This document shows positions 1 to 7,511 of a stretch of DNA of 64,000 nt, piece after piece. A program made the position numbers and the translations under genes. How positions within the stretch are numbered: the stretch's first letter is position 1; every line of letters begins with the position of its first letter. The notes under the pieces were generated by a model. The model did not search any database and had not been told where the DNA came from. It was given only the letters and a program-made list of their open reading frames with translations. Source of the stretch: Kroppenstedtia eburnea (GTDB lineage: Bacteria > Bacillota > Bacilli > Thermoactinomycetales > DSM-45169); NCBI RefSeq assembly GCF_013282215.1, contig NZ_CP048103.1, positions 3,162,001 through 3,226,000 of the forward strand, in the 5' to 3' direction.

Positions 1-419
1 AACTTCACCCAACCTAACTTCGGAAGCTTGATCCGATTCCCGGCCACTTCAATCGAAGGCTTTCTTCCCTTTGGGTAGTTACACTGTGAAGTGTAGGACT
101 GGACGCGATTCCTTCTGCTTTTGAAACGGGGTTTGTCATTTTGCTTCTTGAAGAAGCGTGAAAAGGCATCCGCCAAATTCTTCAACGAATTTTGCAGAGA
201 CGTGGAATCCACTTCGTTCAGCCAGTCGATCTCCTTTTTCAACTGCGTTATTTGGCTTGAACAAGTATGGTATGTAAGACCTTTCCCTGTAAGCTGATAG
301 TTCTCATTCCATTTGGCCAGAAATTGATTGAACACAAAACGGCTGCAACCCATGGATTTGTGGATCAAGGTGGCTTGCTTGGGTGTGGGATACAGACGAA
401 ATTTATATGCTTTGTGCAT
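1..419 (-). CDS. tnpB: IS200/IS605-family TnpB (OrfB) protein, 5' part only
   Basis: Reading leftward from an ATG at 419 gives an open frame that leaves the window at base 1, so only the first ~139 residues are present. It begins MHKAYKFRLYPTPKQ, the N-terminal signature of TnpB/OrfB proteins of IS200/IS605 elements, followed by a basic helical region (FFKKQNDKPRFKSRRNR). TnpB is an RNA-guided nuclease that helps keep its transposon in place. A strong ribosome site, AGGAGGTG, lies 5 bases upstream. The RuvC and zinc-finger parts would lie outside the window, so activity cannot be judged. No tnpA is visible on this side. Confidence 0.85.
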   Translation of the reverse strand, partial: MHKAYKFRLYPTPKQATLIHKSMGCSRFVFNQFLAKWNENYQLTGKGLTYHTCSSQITQLKKEIDWLNEVDSTSLQNSLKNLADAFSRFFKKQNDKPRFKSRRNRVQSYTSQCNYPKGRKPSIEVAGNRIKLPKLGWVK

Positions 420-431
420 TTTTTCACCTCC

Positions 432-707
432 TATCGTTTAATATTCTTTAACCCCCACGGTTAGGATGGACGGAATATACTCATTGTTTTCGCATTTCAC
501 TTCAGCCATGGGCTTACGCATGCATAACGATTGGCTATTTGTGATCCATTTTTCAATGAGCCACTTATCCTTAGTTTAACTACGGAACGTATGTTTGTAA
601 ATACTTTTCAGAATTCGTCGTTCTAAGGATCCCCACAAGGGAGATCCCGAACGACGCTCGCTTTCATCCCAACCCTAAAGGGCTGGGTTTTCTCGCTCGC
701 TTTTTAC
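432..707. other. Gene-free stretch with nested hairpins upstream of tnpB
   Basis: No gene is seen here. Two structured segments stand out. An 8-bp stem CGTCGTTC/GAACGACG (616-623 with 649-656) encloses a GGATC/GATCC inner stem. A second stem CCCAACCC/GGGCTGGG lies at 668-687. Such paired hairpins fit the end of an insertion element or the 3' guide-RNA scaffold of another tnpB copy. That assignment is inference. Confidence 0.4.
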
Positions 708-735
708 AAAAAAAGGAACCGGTCTCACCGGCTCC
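707..735 (-). terminator. Rho-independent terminator of the P5C dehydrogenase gene
   Basis: On the minus strand the stem GGAGCCGGT/ACCGGTTCC with loop GAG is followed by seven Ts. It lies 11 bases past the stop of the dehydrogenase gene. Confidence 0.85.
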
Positions 736-745
736 TATCTTTTCC

Positions 746-2209
746 TCAATCAAAACACTTCCGATACCAGTTTGGCCTGAGTGAATTGGAGCAGGTAGTC
801 GGGGCCGCCGGCTTTGGAATCGGTGCCGGACATGTTGAAGCCGCCGGAGGGGCGCCGGTGCATTTGCGGTTGAAGTAAAGGTTGCCCACGTGAAATTGGT
901 CGCGGGCCTTTTCCAGGTGGGACCGGTTGCGGCTGTAGACGGAGCCGGTGAGGCCGTATTCGGTGTTGTTGGCGATGGCCAGGGCGTGGTCAAAATCCTT
1001 CGCCTTGACGAAGGCCAGCACCGGTCCGAAGATCTCTTCCTTGCAGATCCGGGCCTCCGGGTCCACATCGGCGAACAGGGTCGGCTGGATGAAGTAGCCG
1101 TTTCCTTTTCCTCTTCCGCCCCCGGTCACCAACCGGCCTTCCTTTTTCCCGATCTCAATGTAATCCATGATTTTCTCCACGGCCCGCTCATCCACCACCG
1201 GGCCCATATCGATCTCCAGGTTTCGGGCCGGCGCCACCTTCAGCTGTTGGGTCAGCCGGGTCACCTTTTCCAGCATGGTGTCGTAGACATCCTTGTGAAT
1301 GATCGCTTTGGAACAGGCGGAGCATTTCTGACCGCAGAACCCGAAGGCGGAACGGACGATCTCCGCCGCCGCCTGTTCCAAGTCGGCCTCCCGGTCCACA
1401 ATGATGGAGTTTTTGCCGCCCATCTCGGCGATCACCCGTTTGATCCACTTTTGCCCCGGTGCCGTTTTCGCGGCCAACTCGTTGATACGCAGGCCCACCT
1501 CCCGGGAGCCGGTGAAGGAGATATACCGGGCCAGCGAATGTTGCACCAGATACTCCCCCACCTCTCCCCCCGGGCCCGGGAGGAAGTTGACCACTCCCTC
1601 AGGCAATCCGGCTTCGTTCAGGATCTTCATAAATTGGGCGGCGATCACCGAGGTGTTGCTGGCCAGCTTCAGAACGACCGTGTTTCCGGCCACGATGGAG
1701 GAGACAGTGAGACCCACCATGATCGCCAGGGGAAAGTTCCACGGCGGGATCACAATCCGAGGCACCGGTTGTGCCAACCGGATCATCTCCCGGCCGTAGT
1801 ATTCCAGGAAATCGATCGCCTCTGCAGTGTCCGCGTCGGCCTCCACCCAACTCTTCCCCGCCTCCAGCACCATCCAGGCGGAAAACTGATGCTTGCGGCG
1901 GCGCAGGATATCCGCCCGCGCTTCCGGGGCCACCCGTTTCCAGCTCTCAAAGGTGTGAACCGCCGCTTGAATCGCCTTTTCCGCCAGGTCCTTGTCCCCC
2001 CGGGCCACATAGCCGATCACCTGATCCAGCTGGGAGGGGTTGATCGAAGAAATCTTCTTCTCCGTGAACACCTCCTCTCCCCCGATGATCAATGGATAAT
2101 CCCGTCCCAACTGATTCTCCACCCTGGATAAGGCCGCTTCAAATGCCGCCCGGTTCAACCCCTGCGAAAAATCGGTCAAAGGTTCCTTCCGAAAGGGAGT
2201 GACTCCCAT
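746..2209 (-). pseudogene. pruA: 1-pyrroline-5-carboxylate dehydrogenase with internal deletions and a C-terminal frameshift
   Basis: This is the second enzyme of proline breakdown (glutamate semialdehyde to glutamate, NAD-dependent), the RocA/PruA type of usually ~515 residues. The NAD-site motif PPWNFP, the glutamate motif AEMGGKN and the catalytic cysteine motif GQKCSACS are all present. Compared with the family as I know it, three stretches are damaged. A few residues are missing before [12 protein letters not shown] (near residue 100). About 15-20 residues are missing between RLAQP and the PPWNFP motif. At about base 860, shortly after NRKCTGA, a deletion shifts the frame. The expected tail [18 protein letters not shown] is still encoded in another frame, ending at 750. 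The shift removes the loop that anchors the substrate carboxylate. It is divergent from proline dehydrogenase. ATG at 2209 has AAAGGAG upstream. Real decay is the simplest reading; sequence error is the alternative. Confidence 0.8.
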
Positions 2210-2377
2210 CTCATCCTTCTCCTTTCCTGCAGTTTCTCCCGGGTCCTGATCACGGGGCGGCCGGACCCGGGTTCCACCAGCCGCATATACTATTTTGAAC
2301 CCAAAACCGAATTCCAGCCGGGGTGAACCGATCGGTAACAGGTGCCAAATCCATTGGACGATTGTGAGGGATGAATA

Positions 2378-3298
2378 ATGTCCTTTGCGCGTAAAGTCGT
2401 ATTAACTTTGTCCGCCCATCCGTGGGTGACACGGCTGGTCTCCAGATACGGTATGAAGTGGGGGGCCTCCCGCTTTGTGGCCGGTGAGACAATGGCCGAC
2501 ACCGTCCGCACAGTGAAGGAGCTGAACGCCGAAGGCCTGAGGGTCACACTGGATCTGCTGGGCGAAGGCGTCACCACCAAGGAAGAGGCAGCCGCCGCCA
2601 CCCGGGCCGCCATCGAATCCTTGGATGTGATCGGAGCAGAAGGGCTCAACTCCACCATTTCCGTCAAGCTGACACAGCTGGGGCTGGACATCGACCCCGG
2701 CCTCTGTCTGGATCATATGGACCAAATCGCTGCCAAAGCGGAGGAGACGGGAAACTTTGTCCGGATCGACATGGAGGACTCCCTCCGAACCGAGGCCACC
2801 CTCGACCTCTTCAAAACACTCCTCCCCCGCTACGGAACAGAACGGATCGGCACAGTCATCCAATCCTATCTCTACCGCTCGGAACAGGATGTACGGGAAC
2901 TGGGGAAACTGGGAGCCAACCTGCGCATCGTGAAGGGGGCATACAAAGAGCCCAGGGAAGTGGCTTATTTGGAGAAAAGAGATGTGGACGCCAACTACCT
3001 GCGGCTGGTGAAAATGCATCTGTTACAGGGGGGCTACACCGCCGTGGCCACCCATGATCCACAGATCATCGACTGGACGAAGCGGTTGGTCCGGGAACAC
3101 CACATATCCAACGACCAATTTGAGTTTCAGATGCTCTACGGCATCGCCGGCACCCTGCAGCGGGATCTGGTCAAGGAAGGATACCACGTACGGGTATACA
3201 CCCCCTACGGCAAAGACTGGTACCCCTACTTCACCCGCCGCATCGCCGAACGCCCCGCCAACGCCCTGTTTGTGCTGAAGGGCTTGTTGCGAAGGTAA
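2378..3298 (+). CDS. Proline dehydrogenase (FAD-dependent)
   Basis: First step of proline catabolism: proline to pyrroline-5-carboxylate with transfer of electrons to FAD and the quinone pool. The 306-residue length and the motifs [40 protein letters not shown] and FQMLYG match the compact Gram-positive enzymes of the PutB/FadM type. The ATG at 2378 follows GTGAGGG. It is transcribed divergently from the damaged P5C dehydrogenase gene 168 bases away. That spacer carries an ACCGATCGGT palindrome (about 2327-2336) that could serve as an operator; this is inference. With the partner enzyme damaged, P5C would need another route for oxidation. Confidence 0.93.
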   Translation: MSFARKVVLTLSAHPWVTRLVSRYGMKWGASRFVAGETMADTVRTVKELNAEGLRVTLDLLGEGVTTKEEAAAATRAAIESLDVIGAEGLNSTISVKLTQLGLDIDPGLCLDHMDQIAAKAEETGNFVRIDMEDSLRTEATLDLFKTLLPRYGTERIGTVIQSYLYRSEQDVRELGKLGANLRIVKGAYKEPREVAYLEKRDVDANYLRLVKMHLLQGGYTAVATHDPQIIDWTKRLVREHHISNDQFEFQMLYGIAGTLQRDLVKEGYHVRVYTPYGKDWYPYFTRRIAERPANALFVLKGLLRR

Positions 3299-3443
3299 TA
3301 CCCGTGAATGCTTGTTTGTAAAAATGAGTGTTGCCAATCCATTCCGGTTCTCATATAATCGGGAACACCGATTCTCACCCATCCGACGGTTGATATAAAG
3401 AGAGTTTCCGTTACCGGCAAATTCAAATCCAGGGGGGGATTGC

Positions 3444-3917
3444 ATGAAAGAGGCGGTCCGTCTGCGGGAAGAAGGACGGCACGAGGAAGCGAGGGAACGG
3501 CTGTTGATGTTGGCGGAAAAGGAGCCGGACAACGCCCAAATCCAGTTCCAGTGTGCCTGGGTGCATGATTCTCTCGGTTTGGAGCGGGAGGCAGTCCCTT
3601 TTTACGAGCGTGCTCTGAGACTGGGCCTCTCCGGCCAAGACCGGCAGGGAGCTCTGTTGGGACTGGGCTCCACTTACCGGTGTCTCGGAGAATACGAAAA
3701 AGCGGCGGCCATCCTGGAGCAAGGGGTTCGCCAATTCCCGGGAGACCGGGCTTTGCAGGTGTTTTTGGCCATGGCTCTGTACAACCGGAACCGCCACCGG
3801 GAAGCGATGGAGATCTTGCTCCGTTTGTTGGCAGACACCACCTGCGATGATTCCATCCGTTCCTATGAAAAAGCGATCCGTTTCTATCTGGACAAACTGG
3901 ATCAAACCTGGGAGTAG
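3444..3917 (+). CDS. Tetratricopeptide-repeat protein
   Basis: A 157-residue soluble protein with no signal peptide, built of about three TPR units: residues 1-40 (REEGRHEEARERLLMLAEKEP), 40-75 (YERALRLGLSGQDRQGALLGLGS) and 75-110 (GEYEKAAAILEQGVRQFPGD). It resembles the Tetratrico_5 family of small Gram-positive proteins. TPR units bind protein partners; none is indicated here. The start ATG at 3444 has GGGGGG upstream. It ends 15 bases before the short-chain dehydrogenase, so the two probably share a transcript. Confidence 0.85.
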   Translation: MKEAVRLREEGRHEEARERLLMLAEKEPDNAQIQFQCAWVHDSLGLEREAVPFYERALRLGLSGQDRQGALLGLGSTYRCLGEYEKAAAILEQGVRQFPGDRALQVFLAMALYNRNRHREAMEILLRLLADTTCDDSIRSYEKAIRFYLDKLDQTWE

Positions 3918-3932
3918 AAAGGAGCATGCAGC

Positions 3933-4685
3933 TTGGATGTGGCACTGGTTACCGGAGCCTCCTCCGGGATTGGGGAAGCCTTCGCCCGACTCCTCACACA
4001 AAAGGGCTATCACGTGGTTCTGGTGGCCCGACGGGAACAGCGCCTCCGGGAGTTGGCAACGGAGCTCACTGCCGGGGGCGGATCGGCGGAGGTGCTGGTG
4101 GCGGACCTGTTGACACGGGAGGGGCTGGACCGGGTTTGTACCCGGATCCGTCGCGACCGGGTGGATCTCCTGGTCAATAACGCCGGCATCGGCCTGTACG
4201 GACCTGTGGCCGAAACCGACGAAACCCGGGAGCGGGAGATGATCCGGCTCCATGTGGAGGTGCCCGTCACCCTCCTGCGTGCGGTTCTGCCCCAGATGAA
4301 AAACAGGGGCAGCGGCGGGATGATCCAGGTCGGATCCACCTCCTCCTTTCTCCCCACTCCCTATATGACCGCTTATGGAGCGGCCAAAGCTTTCCTGCTC
4401 CACTACGGTGAAGCTTTGGCGGCGGAATTGAGAGGATCCGGTGTCACCCTCACCACCCTCTGTCCCGGCAGCACCGAAAGCGAATTCGCCCAACGAACCG
4501 GGATTCGCCAATCCAATCAAATGCCTGCGGAACAGGTGGCCCGACTCGGTTTTTCCGCCTGGCAAAAAGGGCGTCCGGTGGTGGTCACCGGCACCCTCAA
4601 CCGATTCCTCATCTTCCTCCCCCGCCTCCTCCCCCGCACCTGGATGGCTGCCTTGGTGGCACGGGCCTTTCGCAACCGGACATGA
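3933..4685 (+). CDS. Short-chain dehydrogenase/reductase (classical SDR)
   Basis: A 250-residue Rossmann-fold oxidoreductase. The nucleotide-binding motif TGASSGIG is at residues 8-15. NNAG lies near 83, and the catalytic set is seen as GSTSSFLP and YGAAK (Ser-Tyr-Lys). The start is TTG at 3933 with AAAGGAG 8 bases upstream; no ATG fits. Overall it resembles the YqjQ/DltE-like subgroup of Bacillus, whose substrates are not assigned, so the reaction is unknown. It follows the TPR gene and converges on the next gene, with a GC-rich inverted repeat between them. Confidence 0.9.
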   Translation: MDVALVTGASSGIGEAFARLLTQKGYHVVLVARREQRLRELATELTAGGGSAEVLVADLLTREGLDRVCTRIRRDRVDLLVNNAGIGLYGPVAETDETREREMIRLHVEVPVTLLRAVLPQMKNRGSGGMIQVGSTSSFLPTPYMTAYGAAKAFLLHYGEALAAELRGSGVTLTTLCPGSTESEFAQRTGIRQSNQMPAEQVARLGFSAWQKGRPVVVTGTLNRFLIFLPRLLPRTWMAALVARAFRNRT

Positions 4686-4708
4686 GCGGATCCGTTCATC
4701 CCCAAGCC

Positions 4709-4751
4709 GCCCCCCTGTACCCGAAGGAAGTGCCCTTGGGGTAGAGGGGGG
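4709..4751. terminator. GC-rich hairpin between convergent genes
   Basis: CCCCCCTGTACCC pairs with GGGGTAGAGGGGGG between the SDR gene and the next convergent gene. There is no clear T-run, so the call is tentative. Confidence 0.5.
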
Positions 4752-5867
4752 TCATTCCATCCACTCATCCAGCGTCAGGGCCACCCTTTGGTTCCGGGGG
4801 TCCACATCGACAGTGTAGCTTTGTCCATCCCGAATCCAGGCCTCCTTCACCTTGTGGGAAAGTTCATCGAACCAGGCCCGGTCCGTATACCGCTCATCGG
4901 TAATCACAAAATCGGTCTCGTCCAACATGGTGATCTGAATCACCGGGTCCCACAGGAGCGCCGCCACACAATCATAGGGGACCCTCACCTCTTCCCCGTC
5001 ATCCATCACCAGCCGGCTTTCCTCCATCCGGATTTCCCGGAATTGAGTCGTCCGCAACCAACGACGCCCGTTTCGGATCGGGGTGAGTCCGGCTTCTTTG
5101 GCTGCCGCCGCCAGATCTCCGGCAGTTTTTGAATCGTAGGGAAAGGTGTGAATCACCTCTTCGGTCTCCACTTGAATTTCCTCCCCCCAAGAGTCCAACT
5201 GAAGTTGAATCACTTGGGACAAAGGAATTGTTTTCACTCTTCTCCAGTGAAAAACCCGGATCTGTCCATCCGTCACCTCCAGATCCCGCCACCAGACGGT
5301 CATCACCACATAGAAGAAAACGACGAATATTGCGACGGACAGCACTCTGAGGGCGAGATCCAACACCCGATCCAGCAATGAATAGGAACGATAGATCCCA
5401 TCTGAAAAAGAGAGAATCAATCCCTTTCCCTCCACCCGGGTGACATCCACTGTCCCCCCGCTTTGAATCTCCTTCAGCAAACGGGACCGATCCAAGGGAA
5501 AGTATGGAACCTCAAATCTTCCTTCCCGGGTGACCACTTCCCGGTCCACCACCCCGAGGGGATGGATCTGCTCCTGCACCGGATTGCCCAAGTTCTCCCG
5601 GATATCCCCTGTTCCCAGATAGAGCACACCTGTGATCAGGCTCAATGTAAACATAAAGTAGGCGAAGGGATTTCTTTTCCCCCAGTGCACCTTCCAAGTC
5701 AGCAGAGCGATCGCAGGCAAGGCGGGATAAAAGTAAGATTCTGCAAGCCAGTAGGGGTAATAGTCCGGAGTATCCAATAACCGCTGGTGCAGCAAAACAT
5801 ACCCCGTGGCGACGATGATCGGCAGTCCAAAACAGAACATCAGCCAGTAGCCCACCCAGCGTTTCAC
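4752..5867 (-). CDS. Uncharacterised membrane protein
   Basis: I do not recognise the family. The chosen GTG start at 5867 has GGAGGTGG six bases upstream and gives 371 residues; a TTG start at 5891 is possible but lacks a ribosome site. The N-terminus has three likely membrane helices (WLMFCFGLPIIVATGYVLL, a second at ~45-60 and FAYFMFTLSLITGVLYL). A fourth (VLSVAIFVVFFYVVMTVWW) sits near residue 185, followed by a soluble C-terminal half rich in beta-strand sequence. That half contains two PH-like stretches (VTDGQIRVFHWRRVKTIPLSQV; IRMEESRLVMDDGEEVRVPY). It stands alone, followed upstream by repeat element R1. Confidence 0.8.
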   Translation of the reverse strand: MKRWVGYWLMFCFGLPIIVATGYVLLHQRLLDTPDYYPYWLAESYFYPALPAIALLTWKVHWGKRNPFAYFMFTLSLITGVLYLGTGDIRENLGNPVQEQIHPLGVVDREVVTREGRFEVPYFPLDRSRLLKEIQSGGTVDVTRVEGKGLILSFSDGIYRSYSLLDRVLDLALRVLSVAIFVVFFYVVMTVWWRDLEVTDGQIRVFHWRRVKTIPLSQVIQLQLDSWGEEIQVETEEVIHTFPYDSKTAGDLAAAAKEAGLTPIRNGRRWLRTTQFREIRMEESRLVMDDGEEVRVPYDCVAALLWDPVIQITMLDETDFVITDERYTDRAWFDELSHKVKEAWIRDGQSYTVDVDPRNQRVALTLDEWME

Positions 5868-5896
5868 AGTCACCACCTCCGGAAGGGTCAACCCTT

Positions 5897-6086
5897 TAAA
5901 AGCATTGTGATTTAGTCCATTCTTGGAGGGTCGGGGTTGGGTTTCACATTCCGTTCCAGTTGTTCTTACGAGCCAAAGTCACTCCATGTGAAACCCAACC
6001 CTCCGTGCATAGCGAGACCGGGAACGAAATAACCCTAGCGAGACTTGTGCCCTATGGGTATGAACGGCTTGTTCACAATGCTTTTA
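5897..6086. repeat. Palindromic interspersed element R1
   Basis: About 190 bases bounded by TA. It has inverted ends AAAGCATTGTGA (5899-5910) and TCACAATGCTTT (6073-6084). Inside is a long stem whose arms read TTGGGTTTCACAT and ATGTGAAACCCAA, around a conserved loop containing GAGCCAAAGTCACTC. A second module follows: CATAGCGAGACCGGG, then CGAGACTTGTGCCCTATGGG. The same sequences recur at R2-R10. Confidence 0.85.
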
Positions 6087-6273
6087 AGCCCCCAGTCTTT
6101 AACTCTATTTTATTACATTATTTTAATTTTTCAATATGATTTGATGTCAGGTTCGTATTTTCAAGAAAATCGCACAAGTAATAGCGGTTTTTGTTTTGTC
6201 GAAACCTAAATTTTTATTATCGAAACTTCCGGGAGAAGGGGATATTGCGGCGAAAAATGGGATGTCGAGACAC
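6087..6273. other. AT-rich gene-free spacer
   Basis: Between R1 and the TM2-protein terminator the sequence is much more AT-rich than its surroundings. It holds no open frame or hairpin I can defend. Confidence 0.4.
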
Positions 6274-6297
6274 AAAAAAAGGTGCCATACCGGCACC
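6274..6297 (-). terminator. Terminator of the TM2-domain gene
   Basis: Minus-strand stem GGTGCC/GGCACC (loop GGTAT) followed by seven Ts. Confidence 0.85.
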
Positions 6298-6300
6298 GGT

Positions 6301-6615
6301 TCACTGTTGCGACAGCCATTTCGGAATCGCAATCCCGTCGAGCACCCACCAGAGCAAAAAAGGAGCCATCGCCAGAAGTGGGGAGATTCCCAATCCCGGC
6401 AACAGATAGAAAAACAGACCGAAGGAGAGAAACAGGAGCCCGACCACCCCCATCGCAAAACCGGAATTCTTCCTTCCCAGATAAAAACGGTGTCCTCCCA
6501 GCACCCCGAGAAACAACCAGAGGGCATAAGCGGTGATCCATCTCTCCCGCAGGTTCTTCTCAGGGGTTTCGCTGCTTGGGGCCCCCTTTTGACTGAAATG
6601 ATTCTTGTCCGCCAT
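6301..6615 (-). CDS. TM2-domain membrane protein
   Basis: A 104-residue protein. A charged N-terminus is followed by the TM2 signature: ALWLFLGVLGGHRFYLGR, a glycine-rich turn, a second helix pair (GVVGLLFLSFGLFFYLL), and a closing WWVLDGIAIP. TM2 proteins are small integral membrane proteins of unknown biochemical role. The ATG at 6615 has AGGA 8 bases upstream; an in-frame ATG at 6624 is less well placed. Repeat element R2 begins only 12 bases upstream of the start codon, so any promoter must lie within or beyond the repeat. Confidence 0.85.
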   Translation of the reverse strand: MADKNHFSQKGAPSSETPEKNLRERWITAYALWLFLGVLGGHRFYLGRKNSGFAMGVVGLLFLSFGLFFYLLPGLGISPLLAMAPFLLWWVLDGIAIPKWLSQQ

Positions 6616-6626
6616 GATCCACATCC

Positions 6627-6761
6627 TAAAAGTGTTCTGATTCAGTGCAACCGGGTCGGTCGGGATTGGGTTTCACATTCCATTCCGTTGTTCTTCCGAG
6701 CCAAAGTCATTCCATGTGAAACCCAACCCTCCCTGTGAATGGCTTTTTCACAACGCTTCTA
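6627..6761. repeat. Palindromic interspersed element R2 (short form)
   Basis: TA-bounded, about 135 bases. Ends AAAGTGTTCTGA and TCACAACGCTTC resemble the R1 ends. It keeps the TTGGGTTTCACAT/ATGTGAAACCCAA stem and loop but lacks most of the CGAGAC module. Confidence 0.8.
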
Positions 6762-6832
6762 ATGCCGTTGATCAGAGTACCTGACACCTTCCGCCGGGGC
6801 GGCACCGGTGGGCATCTGTCCCGAACCGGGGT

Positions 6833-7330
6833 TTACTTCGTTTCCACCGGTTTGCCGTCTGTGGTTTCCACGACGAATTTCTTGCCATCCAGATCGCCCC
6901 GCTTCAGTGAGATATACTCATGGGCAGGCTTGTCGTTGTTGTCTTCTTCCAGCTTGACCACGATCTTCACCACATCGGATTTGATCACCTGCAGTTTTTT
7001 AACTTTCAGGGAGTACTTGTCATATTTGGGAGAGGAGGCCTGAACCAACAACATATCATTCGATTCCCAACTGTTGTTGTCCAGCTCACCCGGGTGCTTC
7101 TCTTTGTTGTAGAGCCAGATCCCGCCATGCTCCTCCGGATCGGGCGCACCCATGAACCAGTTGATGTGCTTGAACTCCACTTCTTCAAAGGTCTCACTGG
7201 GTTCCACAGCATCGATCTCTTCTTCTTTTGTTTTCTTCTCTTTCTCTCCTTTGTCAGCAACAAGCAACCCGCAACCTGAAGAGAAGACCAACAAAACAGA
7301 AAGAGTGAGTAAAAGTGCAAAACGCTTCAT
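6833..7330 (-). CDS. Putative lipoprotein
   Basis: 165 residues from an ATG at 7330 (GGAGGG 9 bases upstream). The N-terminus MKRFALLLTLSVLLVFSSGC is a lipoprotein signal with the lipid-modified cysteine at residue 20. A charged linker (KGEKEKKTKEEEI) leads to a mostly beta domain ending in VETTDGKPVETK. The pattern KYSLKVKKLQVIKSDVVKIVVKL is loosely reminiscent of the PrcB C-terminal domain, but I would not assign it. It would sit on the outer face of the membrane. It stands alone between R2 and the fadE terminator. Function unknown. Confidence 0.8.
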   Translation of the reverse strand: MKRFALLLTLSVLLVFSSGCGLLVADKGEKEKKTKEEEIDAVEPSETFEEVEFKHINWFMGAPDPEEHGGIWLYNKEKHPGELDNNSWESNDMLLVQASSPKYDKYSLKVKKLQVIKSDVVKIVVKLEEDNNDKPAHEYISLKRGDLDGKKFVVETTDGKPVETK

Positions 7331-7464
7331 TCCCGACAACCCTCCAAAAGTTCGTTGGATGATGTGCACTTCCCGTCCGGGAGACTTTTCGGACAGGAAT
7401 CGGCACCTTCTCCCGAAGACTCCGTCCAAAGCCTTGATCCATTCCACTTGTTGAATTATAGCAC

Positions 7465-7489
7465 AAAAACCCACGGGAATCCCCGTGGG
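7465..7489 (-). terminator. Terminator of the fad operon
   Basis: Minus-strand stem CCCACGGG/CCCGTGGG followed by TTTTTG, 23 bases past the fadE stop. Confidence 0.85.
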
Positions 7490-7511
7490 CAGACAGATCT
7501 TTGGTGAGTGG

